Assembly (NCBI GenBank): GCA_033856025.1
Contig: JAWVFQ010000030.1
Coordinates: 1-64,000, forward strand
Length of the DNA stretch: 64,000 nt
Direction: 5' to 3'
From: AC-38 sp033856025
Lineage (GTDB): Bacteria > Actinomycetota > Thermoleophilia > Solirubrobacterales > Solirubrobacteraceae
Part shown: positions 26,403-34,972 of the stretch, piece by piece
Layout of the letters: each line of letters starts with the position of its first letter
How positions within the stretch are numbered: the stretch's first letter is position 1
Notes under the pieces: model-generated
Database searches by the model: none
What the model saw: the letters and a program-made list of their open reading frames with translations, nothing else
Told to the model about the DNA's origin: nothing
Made by a program: the position numbers and the translations under genes

Positions 26403-27295
26403 CCGGGGGGACGGGCGGGGCCAAGCTGGCCCGGGGAATGCTCGACGTGGCGGGAGAGGACCTCGTCGTCGTGGCCAACACGGGCGACGACGTGGAGATC
26501 CACGGGTCCTACGTCTCCCCCGATCCCGACCTGGTGATCTGGTGGCTGGCCGACCGCATCGACGAGCGGGGCTGGGGCCTGGCCGGCGACACCTTCGAGG
26601 TGATGGACGGCCTGCGCGAGCTCGGCGAGGAGGTCTGGTTCCACCTGGGCGACCGCGACCTCGCCGCCTGCCTGCGCCGGCGCGCCCGGCTGGACGAGGG
26701 CGCGACGCTCTCGCAAGCGCTGGACGAGCTGCGCCGCTCGCTCTCCGTACCCGCCCGCGTGGTGCCCATGAGCGACGAGCCCGTCCGCACGCGGGTGCGT
26801 CACGCGGGGCGCTGGTGGGGGCTGCAGGAGTACCTGATCCAGGCCGGCGGGGCCGCGCCGGTGGACGGAGTGGAGCTCGAGGGCGTGCAGGCGGCGCGTC
26901 CGGCACCGGACGCGCTCGCCGCGATCGCCGAGGCCCGCGCGATCGTCATCGGCCCGTCGAACCCGGTGGTCTCGATCGGGCCGATCCTGGCCGTGCCGGG
27001 GATGCGCGAGGCGATCGTCCAGTCGGCGGCGCCCGTGGTCGCCGTGTCGCCCCTGGTGGGCGGCGAGGTCCTCAAGGGCCCGACGGCGGCCTTCCTGGAG
27101 TGGGCCGGGCGCCCGCTGGACGCGAGCGGCATCGCGGCGACCTACGACGGGGTCGTCGACGGGCTGGTGGCCGACGATCGCACCGATGCCATCCCCACGC
27201 TGCTGACCGACGTGCTGATGGACGGCGAGGACGGCCGGCGACGCCTGGCGCAAGAGACGCTGCGCTTCGCCCAGGCGCTGGCGGGCCCCCGCTAG
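26378..27295 (+). CDS. cofD: 2-phospho-L-lactate transferase (CofD/FbiA)
   Basis: 305 residues from the GTG at 26378. The N-terminal GGTGGAKLARGMLDVAGE contains the glycine-rich CofD motif (residues 10-17), followed by VVANTGDDVEIHG and VSPDPD, and later IGPSNPVVSIGPIL. CofD/FbiA transfers the phospholactyl (or phosphoenolpyruvyl) group from the activated GDP intermediate to FO, making F420-0 or dehydro-F420-0. It overlaps npdG by 25 bp and precedes cofC at 15 bp. The AGGAG just before the GTG is unusually close (about 2 bases). Confidence 0.93.
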   Translation: MAAPVVVLAGGTGGAKLARGMLDVAGEDLVVVANTGDDVEIHGSYVSPDPDLVIWWLADRIDERGWGLAGDTFEVMDGLRELGEEVWFHLGDRDLAACLRRRARLDEGATLSQALDELRRSLSVPARVVPMSDEPVRTRVRHAGRWWGLQEYLIQAGGAAPVDGVELEGVQAARPAPDALAAIAEARAIVIGPSNPVVSIGPILAVPGMREAIVQSAAPVVAVSPLVGGEVLKGPTAAFLEWAGRPLDASGIAATYDGVVDGLVADDRTDAIPTLLTDVLMDGEDGRRRLAQETLRFAQALAGPR

Positions 27296-27310
27296 CGTTC
27301 GCGGCCCGCC

Positions 27311-27958
27311 ATGCGGACGATCGCGATCCTCCCGGTCAAGCGCTTCGGCGCGGCCAAGCAGCGCCTGACGGACGGCCTGGCGCCGGCCGCCCGCGAGGTC
27401 CTGGCCGAGGCGATGGTGCGCGACGTGCTCGACGCGCTGCGCGGCGTGCGAGGTCTCGACGGGATCGTCGTCGTGACCAACGAGCCCCGTGCGGCCGAGC
27501 CGGCGCGCGAGGCGGGCGCCGAGGTCGTGGCGGATCCGTCGGAGACGGGCCAGAGCCCGGCCGCCCGGGTCGGCATCGCCCACGGGGTGGAGTCCGGCGC
27601 CGGGCGAGTCCTCCTCGTGCCCGGGGACTGCCCGGCCCTGGACGCCCGGGAGGTGGAGGCCCTGCTCTCCCCGCCCGCCGACGGCCCGACGGTCACGATC
27701 GTCCCCGACCGCCACGGCACGGGGACCAACGCCCTCCTCCTCACCCCACCCCACGTGATCGACCCGGCCTTCGGCGAGGGCTCGTTCGCCCGCCACACCG
27801 CCGCGGCGCGCGATGCCGAAGCCCACCTCACGGTCGAGCGACCCGCCTCCCTGCTCCTCGACGTCGACACGGCCGGGGACCTCGCCGCGATCCGCCAAGC
27901 CCTCCACCCCGGCCTGCACACCACCACCGCCCTAGCCGAGATCGCGAGCGGCGTGTGA
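27311..27958 (+). CDS. cofC: 2-phospho-L-lactate guanylyltransferase (CofC/FbiD)
   Basis: 215 residues. The start ILPVKRFGAAKQRL is the NTP-transferase motif of CofC/FbiD, and VLLVPGDCPAL, TIVPDRHGTGTNALLL and LLLDVDTAGDL complete the fold. CofC makes lactyl-2-diphospho-5'-guanosine, or in mycobacteria FbiD uses phosphoenolpyruvate. The PEP-versus-lactate choice cannot be read here with certainty. It sits 15 bp after cofD and 13 bp before cofE, making a four-gene npdG-cofD-cofC-cofE unit. Confidence 0.92.
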   Translation: MRTIAILPVKRFGAAKQRLTDGLAPAAREVLAEAMVRDVLDALRGVRGLDGIVVVTNEPRAAEPAREAGAEVVADPSETGQSPAARVGIAHGVESGAGRVLLVPGDCPALDAREVEALLSPPADGPTVTIVPDRHGTGTNALLLTPPHVIDPAFGEGSFARHTAAARDAEAHLTVERPASLLLDVDTAGDLAAIRQALHPGLHTTTALAEIASGV

Positions 27959-27971
27959 CGAGCCGGCCACG

Positions 27972-28721
27972 ATGACGCTCACCGCCGTCTCCCTCACCGG
28001 CCTCCCGGAGGTGGCCGCGGGCGACGATCTCGCCGCGCTGATCGTCGCCGCCGGTGAGCCGGTCCGTGACGGTGACGTCGTCTGCGTGGCGCACAAGGTC
28101 GTGTCGAAGGCCGCGGGGCGGGTGCGGCGGCTGGCGGACGTGGAGCCCGGCGACCGGGCACGGGAGCTCGCGGAGAAGCTCGGCGGCCGCGATCCGCGCC
28201 ACGTGCAGGTCGTCCTCGACGAGACAGTGGAGCTCCTGCGTGACGAACGGGTGCTGATCTGTCGCACGCGACACGGTTTCGTGTGCGCGAACGCGGGCGT
28301 GGACGCTTCCAACGCGAGCGAGCCGGACACGCTGGTCCTGCTCCCGGAGGATCCCGACGCCTCCGCGCGCACGCTGCGGGAACGACTGCGCGAGCTGACT
28401 GGCGCGGCGCCCGCCGTGCTCGTCACGGACTCGTTCGGCCGCGCCTGGCGCCAGGGTCAGGCCGAGGTGGCGATCGGCTGCGCCGGACTGACGCCGCTGG
28501 ACGACTGGCGCGGGCGTGCCGACCGGGCCGGCCGCGAGCTCTCCGCGACCTGGATCGCCGTGGCCGACCAGGCCGCGGCCGCCGCCGACCTCGCCCGCTC
28601 GGGCAAGGACTCCGGCGAGCCGGTGGCGATCGTCCGCGGCCTCGACCGCTTCGTCACCGACGACGACGGCCCCGGCGCCGCCGCCCTCCTCCGGCCGCCG
28701 GAAGAGGATCTGTTCGGCTAG
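27972..28721 (+). CDS. cofE: F420-0:gamma-glutamyl ligase (CofE)
   Basis: 249 residues, the size of the stand-alone archaeal-type CofE. VVCVAHKVVSKAAG and CANAGVDASNA are conserved GTP/metal-binding segments, and VLVTDSFGRAWRQGQAEVAIG is the acceptor region. It adds gamma-linked glutamates to F420-0 using GTP. The C-terminal FMN-dependent dehydro-F420 reductase domain seen in mycobacterial FbiB is absent, so that activity, if needed, is elsewhere or the lactate route is used. The stop shares a CTAG with the convergent fbiC gene. Confidence 0.94.
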   Translation: MTLTAVSLTGLPEVAAGDDLAALIVAAGEPVRDGDVVCVAHKVVSKAAGRVRRLADVEPGDRARELAEKLGGRDPRHVQVVLDETVELLRDERVLICRTRHGFVCANAGVDASNASEPDTLVLLPEDPDASARTLRERLRELTGAAPAVLVTDSFGRAWRQGQAEVAIGCAGLTPLDDWRGRADRAGRELSATWIAVADQAAAAADLARSGKDSGEPVAIVRGLDRFVTDDDGPGAAALLRPPEEDLFG

Positions 28722-30925
28722 GCGGCGACCGGCAGCGGGAACCGCTCGCGCACGTCGTAGAGCGTCGTGCGCTCGGCCGCCGGGCGTCCCGCGCGGTGGG
28801 CGGCGGCGATCAGCTCGGGGGGGTCCAGGCGCACGCCGTGGTAGGAGCCGGCCAGGCGCGAGATGTTCTCCTCCATCAGCGTCCCGCCCAGGTCGTTGAC
28901 CCCCCAGCGCAGCGCCTCGGTCGCAGCGTCCAGTCCCATCTTCACCCAGGACGCCTGCAGCGAGCGCACCGAGCGCCCCAGCGCCAGGCGGAACGCCGCC
29001 GTGTGCTTGAGGTTCTCCTCCCGCGAGATCTCCTCGATCCCGTGCGTGCGGCCGAGCAGCGTGTGGAAGGGGATGAACGACAGCGGCACGAACTCGTTGA
29101 AGCCGCCGGTGCGCTCCTGGAACTCGCGCACCACGCGCATGTGCTCGGCCAGCTCCCAGGGCTCCTCCACGTGGCCGAACATCACCGTGACGCTGGTGGC
29201 GAACCCCGCCGCGGCGCTGGCCTCCATCACCTCCAGCCACCGCCCGACCGGCAGCTTGTTGGGGCTGATCCGCTCGCGCACGCCGTCGTGGAGGACCTCG
29301 GCGGCGGTCCCCGGCGTCGAGCCCAGTCCCGCCTCGCCCAGGCGCTCGAACACCGCGCCCGGAGGCAGGCCCGACACGTCGCACATGTGGGCGACCTCCA
29401 TCGGCGAGTACGCGTGCAGATGGATGTGCGGCGCCTCGTCCTTGGCCACCCGCAGCCAGCGCTCGTAGTCCTCCAGGCCCCAGTCGGGATGGATGCCCGA
29501 CTGCATGCAGATCTCCGTGGCGCCGTACTCCACCGCCTCGCGCACGCGGCGGCGCAGCTCGGCCTCGGAGTGCTCGTACGCGTCCGGCGAGCGGCGCCCC
29601 TGCCCGAACCCGCAGAACGCGCACCCCACGACGCAGACGTTGGACACGTTGACGTTGCGGTTGACGACGAAGGTGACCTCCTCGCCGGCCAGCGACGCGC
29701 GCAGCTCGTCGGCCGCGGCGCGCATGTCCTCGATCGCGCCCGGGCGCGACTCGGCGAACAGCGCGGTGAGCTGGTCGGCGGACAGCGGCCGGTCGCCCAC
29801 GGCGTCCGAGATCGCCCCCGGCACGAGGCCGGCGTCGATCGCGCGCTCCTCGCGCCGTCCCGACCCTCGCCGCGGGATGAACGACCAGTAGCGCGCCTTG
29901 ACCACGTCCAGGACGCCCTGGGCCATCCACTCCGGCGAGATGTACTGCGGGTAGACGCACAGGCGCTCGCTCAGCGCGGCGCCGTCGCCGGCCAGGCGCT
30001 TGCGCACCTGGGTCGGCGAGGGGAAGGGATGCTCGGGTGAGATGTGGTCGCCGTTGGCGCTGAGGCCGCCCAGGTCGGTGGCGCCCGCCGCGACCAGCTC
30101 GGGCCACCAGTCGGCCAGGTTGGGCGGGATCTGGATGCCCACGTCAGGCATGAGCTCGCGGGCCGCGCCGACCAGCGCCCGCATGTCGTCCAGCGTCACG
30201 GGCGTCGCCCACTCCGGCGCGTCGAGGACGGGCCCGTCGTGGAGCCCCGTGCGCCAGAACTCCTCCGCCCCCGCCCGCGCGATCTCGGCCGGCTCCTCGC
30301 CGTGGTAGCGGCGGTGCGGGACGAAGTTCTGGAGGATCACCTCCTGCAGGTGGCCGTGCTCGGCGTGCACGGCCGCGAGGGCGCGCAGCGCGTCCAACCG
30401 GTCCTCCGCGGACTCGCCGATCCCCACGAGGATCCCCGAGGTGAAGGGGATGCGCAGCTCGCCCGCGGCGCGGATCGTCTCCATCCGCACCGCCGGGTGC
30501 TTGGTCGGCGAGCCCTCGTGGGCCACCAGGTCCTCCACGACCGACTCCAGCATCAGGCCCTGCGACGCGGTGACCTCCCGCAGCCGCGCCAGGTCGTCGC
30601 GCGACAGGACGCCGAGGTTGGTGTGCGGCAGCAGCCCGCGCTCCAGCGCGCGCTCGCACACCCACACGACGTAGGCCACGAAGTCCTCGTGGCCCCACTC
30701 GCGCAGCCGCGCCGCCACCTGCGGGTTGACCTCCGGCCGCTCGCCGGTGAGCACGAGCAGCTCCTTGACCCGCCGACGCGCCGCGCCGTCCAGCAGCCCG
30801 AGCACCTCGTCGGGCTCGTGGAGATGCGCCTGGTGCGTGGCGAACGCGCAGTACTTGCAGTAGCACCGGCACGTCCGCGAGAGCGACAGCGTCAGGTTTC
30901 GCGAGAAGGTGACGCGCCGGCGCAT
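28718..30925 (-). CDS. fbiC: FO synthase, fused CofG-CofH (FbiC)
   Basis: 735 residues with two radical-SAM modules. The N-terminal CofG-like half has C-x3-C-x2-C as C19, C23, C26 (in TCRCYCKYCAF); the C-terminal CofH-like half has C431, C435, C438 (in VCVVGCAFCGF). This fusion is the actinobacterial FbiC, which makes the 8-hydroxy-5-deazaflavin FO from 5-amino-6-ribitylamino-uracil and tyrosine. The start lies 4 bp after the aquaporin stop, so it may share its transcript. It is convergent with the npdG-cofD-cofC-cofE unit, giving a complete F420 set within about 5 kb. Confidence 0.95.
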   Translation of the reverse strand: MRRRVTFSRNLTLSLSRTCRCYCKYCAFATHQAHLHEPDEVLGLLDGAARRRVKELLVLTGERPEVNPQVAARLREWGHEDFVAYVVWVCERALERGLLPHTNLGVLSRDDLARLREVTASQGLMLESVVEDLVAHEGSPTKHPAVRMETIRAAGELRIPFTSGILVGIGESAEDRLDALRALAAVHAEHGHLQEVILQNFVPHRRYHGEEPAEIARAGAEEFWRTGLHDGPVLDAPEWATPVTLDDMRALVGAARELMPDVGIQIPPNLADWWPELVAAGATDLGGLSANGDHISPEHPFPSPTQVRKRLAGDGAALSERLCVYPQYISPEWMAQGVLDVVKARYWSFIPRRGSGRREERAIDAGLVPGAISDAVGDRPLSADQLTALFAESRPGAIEDMRAAADELRASLAGEEVTFVVNRNVNVSNVCVVGCAFCGFGQGRRSPDAYEHSEAELRRRVREAVEYGATEICMQSGIHPDWGLEDYERWLRVAKDEAPHIHLHAYSPMEVAHMCDVSGLPPGAVFERLGEAGLGSTPGTAAEVLHDGVRERISPNKLPVGRWLEVMEASAAAGFATSVTVMFGHVEEPWELAEHMRVVREFQERTGGFNEFVPLSFIPFHTLLGRTHGIEEISREENLKHTAAFRLALGRSVRSLQASWVKMGLDAATEALRWGVNDLGGTLMEENISRLAGSYHGVRLDPPELIAAAHRAGRPAAERTTLYDVRERFPLPVAA

Positions 30926-30929
30926 GAGC

Positions 30930-31691
30930 TCACCCAGGCAGGGTGTCTATCGGCGCCCGGGCCACCCGGTCCTCGGGCTCGAGCACCAGGTAGACGTAGG
31001 CGAACGCCGCCAGCAGCGCTCCGATCACCGGGCCGATCACGTACACCCAGAAGTCGCTGAACTCGCCGGAGACGATGGCCGGGCCGAAGGAGCGCGCCGG
31101 GTTGAACCCGGCCCCGTCGAGCGGCGCGAACACCATCACGCCGAGGCCCAGCGCCATGCCGATGCCCAGGCCCGCCCAGTCGCGCAGCCCGCGCTGGTTG
31201 ACGGCGAAGGTCATGATCGCCCACATCAGGACGAACGTCCCGATGATCTCGACCAGCAGGCCACCCAGCGCCTTGCCCTGGAGGAACTTCTCCGAGACCG
31301 TGGTGGCGCCGTAGTTCACGGCGTCGCCCTCGTCGGACATCAGCACCTTGGTCACCAGCGCGGCCGCCACCGCCCCGGCCAGCTGCACGAGGACGTAGAT
31401 GAGGGCGTCCAGCGGCGTGATCTTGCGCAGCGCCGTGAGCGCCGCGGTGACCGCCGGGTTGAAGTGCGCGCCCGACGTGTGCCCGAGGGAGTAGACGAGC
31501 AGGGCCAGGACGAACACGTGCACCAGCCCGATGACGGCGAAGTCGGTGAACCCGAGGCCGCCCTCGGAGTTGACTGTGACGACGGAGCAGACGAACAGCA
31601 CCAGCAGGAACGTCCCCAGGAACTCCGCCACGTAGGCCGGAGTGCCGCGCTCCTCGATCTCCCGGTCCCGGACCCTGCCACGAGCTTCCAC
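30930..31691 (-). CDS. Aquaporin / MIP-family channel
   Basis: 253 residues from the GTG at 31691, which follows a GAGGGAGAG purine-rich sequence suitable as ribosome-binding site. Six hydrophobic segments and both NPA boxes are present: SGAHFNPAVTAAL in the first half and GAGFNPARSFGP in the second. The second-half NPA is followed by Arg, as in functional water or glycerol channels. It conducts water or small neutral solutes across the plasma membrane. Its stop is 4 bp before the FO synthase start, so the two form one transcription unit. Confidence 0.93.
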   Translation of the reverse strand: MEARGRVRDREIEERGTPAYVAEFLGTFLLVLFVCSVVTVNSEGGLGFTDFAVIGLVHVFVLALLVYSLGHTSGAHFNPAVTAALTALRKITPLDALIYVLVQLAGAVAAALVTKVLMSDEGDAVNYGATTVSEKFLQGKALGGLLVEIIGTFVLMWAIMTFAVNQRGLRDWAGLGIGMALGLGVMVFAPLDGAGFNPARSFGPAIVSGEFSDFWVYVIGPVIGALLAAFAYVYLVLEPEDRVARAPIDTLPG

Positions 31692-31735
31692 GTCGTCTCT
31701 CTCCCTCGGTCGTTGGCGCCTGAGCGGACGGGATC

Positions 31736-32518
31736 CTATTCGGCGTCGCCGCGGGTGCTCGGCGTGACCGCCGCTCCGCCGCCCAGGGCCCGGCGCACCA
31801 GCGCCGGCGCCACCGCCCGCGCCGCGGCCGCGAGCCAGTACGGGCGCGGGACGTAGCGCTCGGCCTTGCCCCCCGGCCCGGTCTCCCAGATCGCGTCCGC
31901 CACGCGCTCGGGCTTGGAGACCATCCAGCGCGTGGCCCGGCGGTCGACCAGCTCGCGCTGGGGGAAGCCCTCGGTGGCCACGAAGCCCGGGAGGACCAGG
32001 CCGACGTGGACGCCGTGCCGGGCCTCCTCGAGATGCAGCGCGTCGCTCCAGCCGGCCAGCGCGAACTTGCTGGCCGAGTAGGCGCCGGAGTTCCCCCGGC
32101 CGACCCGGCCCGCGGTGCTGGAGACGTTGACGATCGAGGACGGGGCGCTCGCGCGCAGCAGCGGGAGCAGCGCCTCCGTCAGCCGCAGCACCGCGTCGAA
32201 GTTGAGCTCCATGTGGCGCTTGACGTTCTCCCACCCCGCCTCGCCGAAGCGCCCGCGCCAGGCGCCGCCGGCATTGTTGACCAGCAGGTCCAGGCGGCCG
32301 CCGTGCTCGCGCTCGACGGCGTCGCGCACGGCGGCGGGGGCGCCCTCGTCCGTCAGATCGACCGATACGACCGTCGCGCCGCCGAGCTCGCCGGCCAGCG
32401 CGCGCAGGCGGTCCTCGCGGCGCGCCACCAGCACGACGTCCCACCCCGGCTCGCGGGCGATGCGCCGTGCGGTCGCCTCGCCGATCCCGCTGGACGCGCC
32501 GGTGACGAGCGCGATCAC
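31736..32518 (-). CDS. Short-chain dehydrogenase/reductase
   Basis: 260 residues from a GTG. LVTGASSGIGEATARRIA binds the coenzyme, VARREDR after beta-2 suggests NADP, NNAGG and YSASKFALAG (Tyr-x3-Lys) are intact. The C-terminal 60 residues add a hydrophobic helix (WLAAAARAVAPALVRRAL) that might associate with the membrane. The start overlaps the stop of the receiver-like gene upstream by 4 bp. It is an SDR of the family often found with acyl or lipid metabolism; substrate unknown. A 44-bp gap separates it from the aquaporin start. Confidence 0.88.
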   Translation of the reverse strand: MIALVTGASSGIGEATARRIAREPGWDVVLVARREDRLRALAGELGGATVVSVDLTDEGAPAAVRDAVEREHGGRLDLLVNNAGGAWRGRFGEAGWENVKRHMELNFDAVLRLTEALLPLLRASAPSSIVNVSSTAGRVGRGNSGAYSASKFALAGWSDALHLEEARHGVHVGLVLPGFVATEGFPQRELVDRRATRWMVSKPERVADAIWETGPGGKAERYVPRPYWLAAAARAVAPALVRRALGGGAAVTPSTRGDAE

Positions 32519-32847
32519 GCCGGCAGCTCCAGCAGCGCCGCGCCCTCGCGCACGAACCGCGAGCGCGGGACGGCGGCGTCGAACCCGGCGGCCAGCGCCC
32601 GGTCGCGGACGTCGGCCTCGACGTGGGAGTAGACCGCCAGCGCGTAGCCGTCGGCCGCGCCCAGCGCCAGCGCGGCGTCGGACACCCCGCTGGCCAGGTC
32701 CACGATCACCGCGTCGGCGCCGCGCGAGGCCGTCGCGGCCTCCTCGGCCTGGGCCGTGAGCAGCACCTCGTGGCCGGCTCCCTCCAGCAGCGCGTGCACC
32801 TTCGAGCCGAACAGCAGGTCGGGCACCAGCGCGACGACCCGGGCCAT
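32515..32847 (-). CDS. Receiver-like Rossmann protein (unknown function)
   Basis: 110 residues with alternating strands and helices: VVALVPDLLFGSKVHALLE, DAVIVDLA, LAVYSHVEADVRDRAL and AGFDAAVPRSRF. The pattern resembles a CheY-like receiver (acidic strand ends, a Lys/Arg near the end), but no invariant phospho-acceptor triad (DD/D/K) can be assigned. It overlaps the following SDR gene by 4 bp and follows the unknown gene at 32852 by 4 bp. A conserved small actinobacterial protein, likely regulatory or nucleotide-binding; not assigned. Confidence 0.55.
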   Translation of the reverse strand: MARVVALVPDLLFGSKVHALLEGAGHEVLLTAQAEEAATASRGADAVIVDLASGVSDAALALGAADGYALAVYSHVEADVRDRALAAGFDAAVPRSRFVREGAALLELPA

Positions 32848-32851
32848 CCGC

Positions 32852-33217
32852 TCAGCCCTGGGCGCGGATGCGGCGCATCTGGCGGCGCACCGACTCCGGC
32901 CGGCCCCACATCGGCTCGACCTCGGTGCGGCCCTCGCGCACCTCGCGCACCACCAGCTCGCCGCGGATCCCCGCCTGGTCGAGCAGCTTCAGCGCGAAGC
33001 GCACGGTCGATGCCGCCGCGGCGTGGCCGAACTCGTGGGCCACCAGCAGGCGCCAGTGCCAGTCGTGGTGCGAGTAGGGCTGGGCGTTGGACGGCACCAG
33101 CAGGGTCGCGGCCTCGACGTAGCGCGACTCGTCCTCGATGCGCAGGTCGAACTCGAGGTCCGTCCAGTCCTCGGGGAGCGAGTCGACGATCCGCTCGAAG
33201 GTCTCGGCCAGCCGCAC
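32852..33217 (-). CDS. Hypothetical protein with a His-rich segment
   Basis: 121 residues from the GTG at 33217. The N-terminus LAETFERIVDSLPEDWTDLEFDLRIED and the internal SHHDWHWRLLVAHEFGHAAA (around residues 48-67) are its notable parts. The latter contains H-E-F-G-H, an HExxH zinc-metallopeptidase signature, in a very small protein. The third ligand is not obvious, so metal-binding without peptidase activity is possible. It sits between the SRPBCC gene (10-bp gap) and the receiver-like gene (4-bp gap). Related proteins are frequent in Actinobacteria; function unknown. Confidence 0.55.
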   Translation of the reverse strand: MRLAETFERIVDSLPEDWTDLEFDLRIEDESRYVEAATLLVPSNAQPYSHHDWHWRLLVAHEFGHAAAASTVRFALKLLDQAGIRGELVVREVREGRTEVEPMWGRPESVRRQMRRIRAQG

Positions 33218-33227
33218 GCGGCTGAGA

Positions 33228-33686
33228 CTACCGGGCGAAGTGCGTGCGCAGGCGGCGGTGACGGTGGGCGAACAGGCGCTCCACGATGCCGCGCACAAGA
33301 CCTCCGCTGCCCGGGATGCGGGGCGCGAACGTGAGCCGGTCGGTGACCGCGCAGGCGTCCGCGCCGCGCTCGGTGACCTCGCGCTCGTGCTGCCAGAAGC
33401 GCATGCTGCCCATGGGCGAGCGCTCCAGGAAGCGCCGGCCCGGCCCGCGCTCGACGAGCGTCAGGCGGTCGTAGTCGAACGGCAGCACGCCGAGCAGCAG
33501 CACCCACGAGCGCCCGACCGGCCGCCCCAGCGGGAGCTCCTCCAGGGTGCGACCGCGGGCCGCGCGCGGCATGGTCATCCGCAGCCACGGGCCCAGCTCG
33601 TGGTTGACGCCCGCCGGCGTCGTCACGCGCGCCCAGACGGCATCGGCCGGGGCGGGCAGCTCGGTCGTGCGGGCGACCTCGATCAT
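33228..33686 (-). CDS. SRPBCC (START/Bet v1-like) domain protein
   Basis: 152 residues. The opening MIEVARTTELPAPADAVWARVT is the first strand and helix of the SRPBCC fold, and later strands (VTERGADACAVTDRLTFAPR) and the long C-terminal helix (LVRGIVERLFAHRHRRLRTH) complete it. Such proteins bind hydrophobic ligands in a deep cavity. The ATG overlaps the TGA of the Nramp gene (ATGA), placing it in the mntR-mntH transcription unit, although a link with manganese is not implied. Ligand unknown. Confidence 0.78.
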   Translation of the reverse strand: MIEVARTTELPAPADAVWARVTTPAGVNHELGPWLRMTMPRAARGRTLEELPLGRPVGRSWVLLLGVLPFDYDRLTLVERGPGRRFLERSPMGSMRFWQHEREVTERGADACAVTDRLTFAPRIPGSGGLVRGIVERLFAHRHRRLRTHFAR

Positions 33687-34972
33687 CCGAAGAACGTCTG
33701 GTAGAGGAGGAAGAGGTTCAGCGCGCTGATCAGCGCGGCCACCACGGCGGCGGCGGCGGTGGTCACGGGGTGGTTGGCCAGCACGCCCATCACGTCGCGC
33801 CGGCGCGTGAGCAGGACGAGCGGGACGAGCGCGAACGGGATCCCGAACGACAGCACGACCTGCGAGATGACCAGCGAGCGCGTCGGGTCCAGGCCGATGG
33901 CCAGCACGACGAGCGCCGGCACCATCGTGACCAGCCGCCGGACCGCGATGGGGATCCTGCGCGCGATGAACCCCTGCATCACGACCTGTCCCGCGTACGT
34001 CCCCACGCTGGACGAGGCCAGCCCCGACGCCAGCAGCGCGAGCGCGAAGGCCAGGGCGGCCTCGGGGCCCACCAGGTTCCCGAAGCCCGTGTGCGCCTTC
34101 TCGATCGAGTCCACGTTCAGCGTGGTCCCGTGGAACAGCGACGCCGCGATCACCAGCATGGCCATGTTCACGACGCCGGCCAGCGTCATGGCGATCGTCA
34201 CGTCGATGCGCGTGAAGCGCAGCAGCCGCCGGCGCTCGGCGTCGTCGCGCGCCGGGATGCGGTTCTGCGTCAGCGCCGAGTGCAGGTAGATGACGTGCGG
34301 CATCACGGTGGCGCCGAGGATCCCGGTGGCCAGCAGCACGGAGTCCCCGCCCGAGAAGTGCGGGATGAACCCGCCGGCCACGCCGCCCGCGTCGGCGCCG
34401 ATCTTCAGCGTGTCGTAGAGGAAGCCGAGCAGGATGATCCCCAGGAAGAACAGGATCGCCAGCTCGAAGCGCCGGTAGCCGCGGGTCTGCAGCGCCAGGA
34501 TCGCGAAGGCGACCAGCGCGGTGATCAGGCCGGCCGCGAACAGGGGAACGTCGAAGAGCAGGTTCAGCGCGATCGCCGCGCCGACGAACTCGGCCAGGTC
34601 CGTGGCCATGGCGATCGCCTCGGCCTGCGCCCACAGCCCCCAGGTGACGGGCCGCGGGAAGCGCTCGCGGCACAGCTGCGGGAGGTTCTTGCCGGTGGCG
34701 ATGCCGATCTTCGCCGAGAGGTTCTGGATCAGCATCGCCATCAGGTTGGCGGCGAGGATCACCCAGAGCAGGAGGTAGCCGTACTTGGCGCCCCCGGAGA
34801 TGTTCGTGGCGAAGTTGCCGGGGTCCACGTAGGCGATGCAGGCCACGAACGCGGGCCCGAGCAGCGGCAGCACCCCGCGCAGGCCCCCGCGAGCGCGCAC
34901 GCGGCTGAGCTGGCTGGGGCCGGGCAGCGCGACGACGCCGACGTCCACCTCGGGAGGCGGGGCCGCGGTCAC
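33683..34972 (-). CDS. mntH: Nramp-type divalent metal:proton transporter (MntH)
   Basis: 429 residues from the GTG at 34972. About eleven hydrophobic segments are present. The metal-binding pair of the Nramp family is intact: DPGN at 50-53 in TM1 (AYVDPGNFATN) and MPH at 224-226 in TM6 (GATVMPHVIYLHSAL). It imports Mn2+ (and perhaps Fe2+) with protons. The GTG overlaps the TGA of the mntR gene by GTGA, so regulator and transporter are translationally coupled. The N-terminal 35 residues before TM1 are cytoplasmic and longer than in E. coli MntH. Confidence 0.92.
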   Translation of the reverse strand: MTAAPPPEVDVGVVALPGPSQLSRVRARGGLRGVLPLLGPAFVACIAYVDPGNFATNISGGAKYGYLLLWVILAANLMAMLIQNLSAKIGIATGKNLPQLCRERFPRPVTWGLWAQAEAIAMATDLAEFVGAAIALNLLFDVPLFAAGLITALVAFAILALQTRGYRRFELAILFFLGIILLGFLYDTLKIGADAGGVAGGFIPHFSGGDSVLLATGILGATVMPHVIYLHSALTQNRIPARDDAERRRLLRFTRIDVTIAMTLAGVVNMAMLVIAASLFHGTTLNVDSIEKAHTGFGNLVGPEAALAFALALLASGLASSSVGTYAGQVVMQGFIARRIPIAVRRLVTMVPALVVLAIGLDPTRSLVISQVVLSFGIPFALVPLVLLTRRRDVMGVLANHPVTTAAAAVVAALISALNLFLLYQTFFG

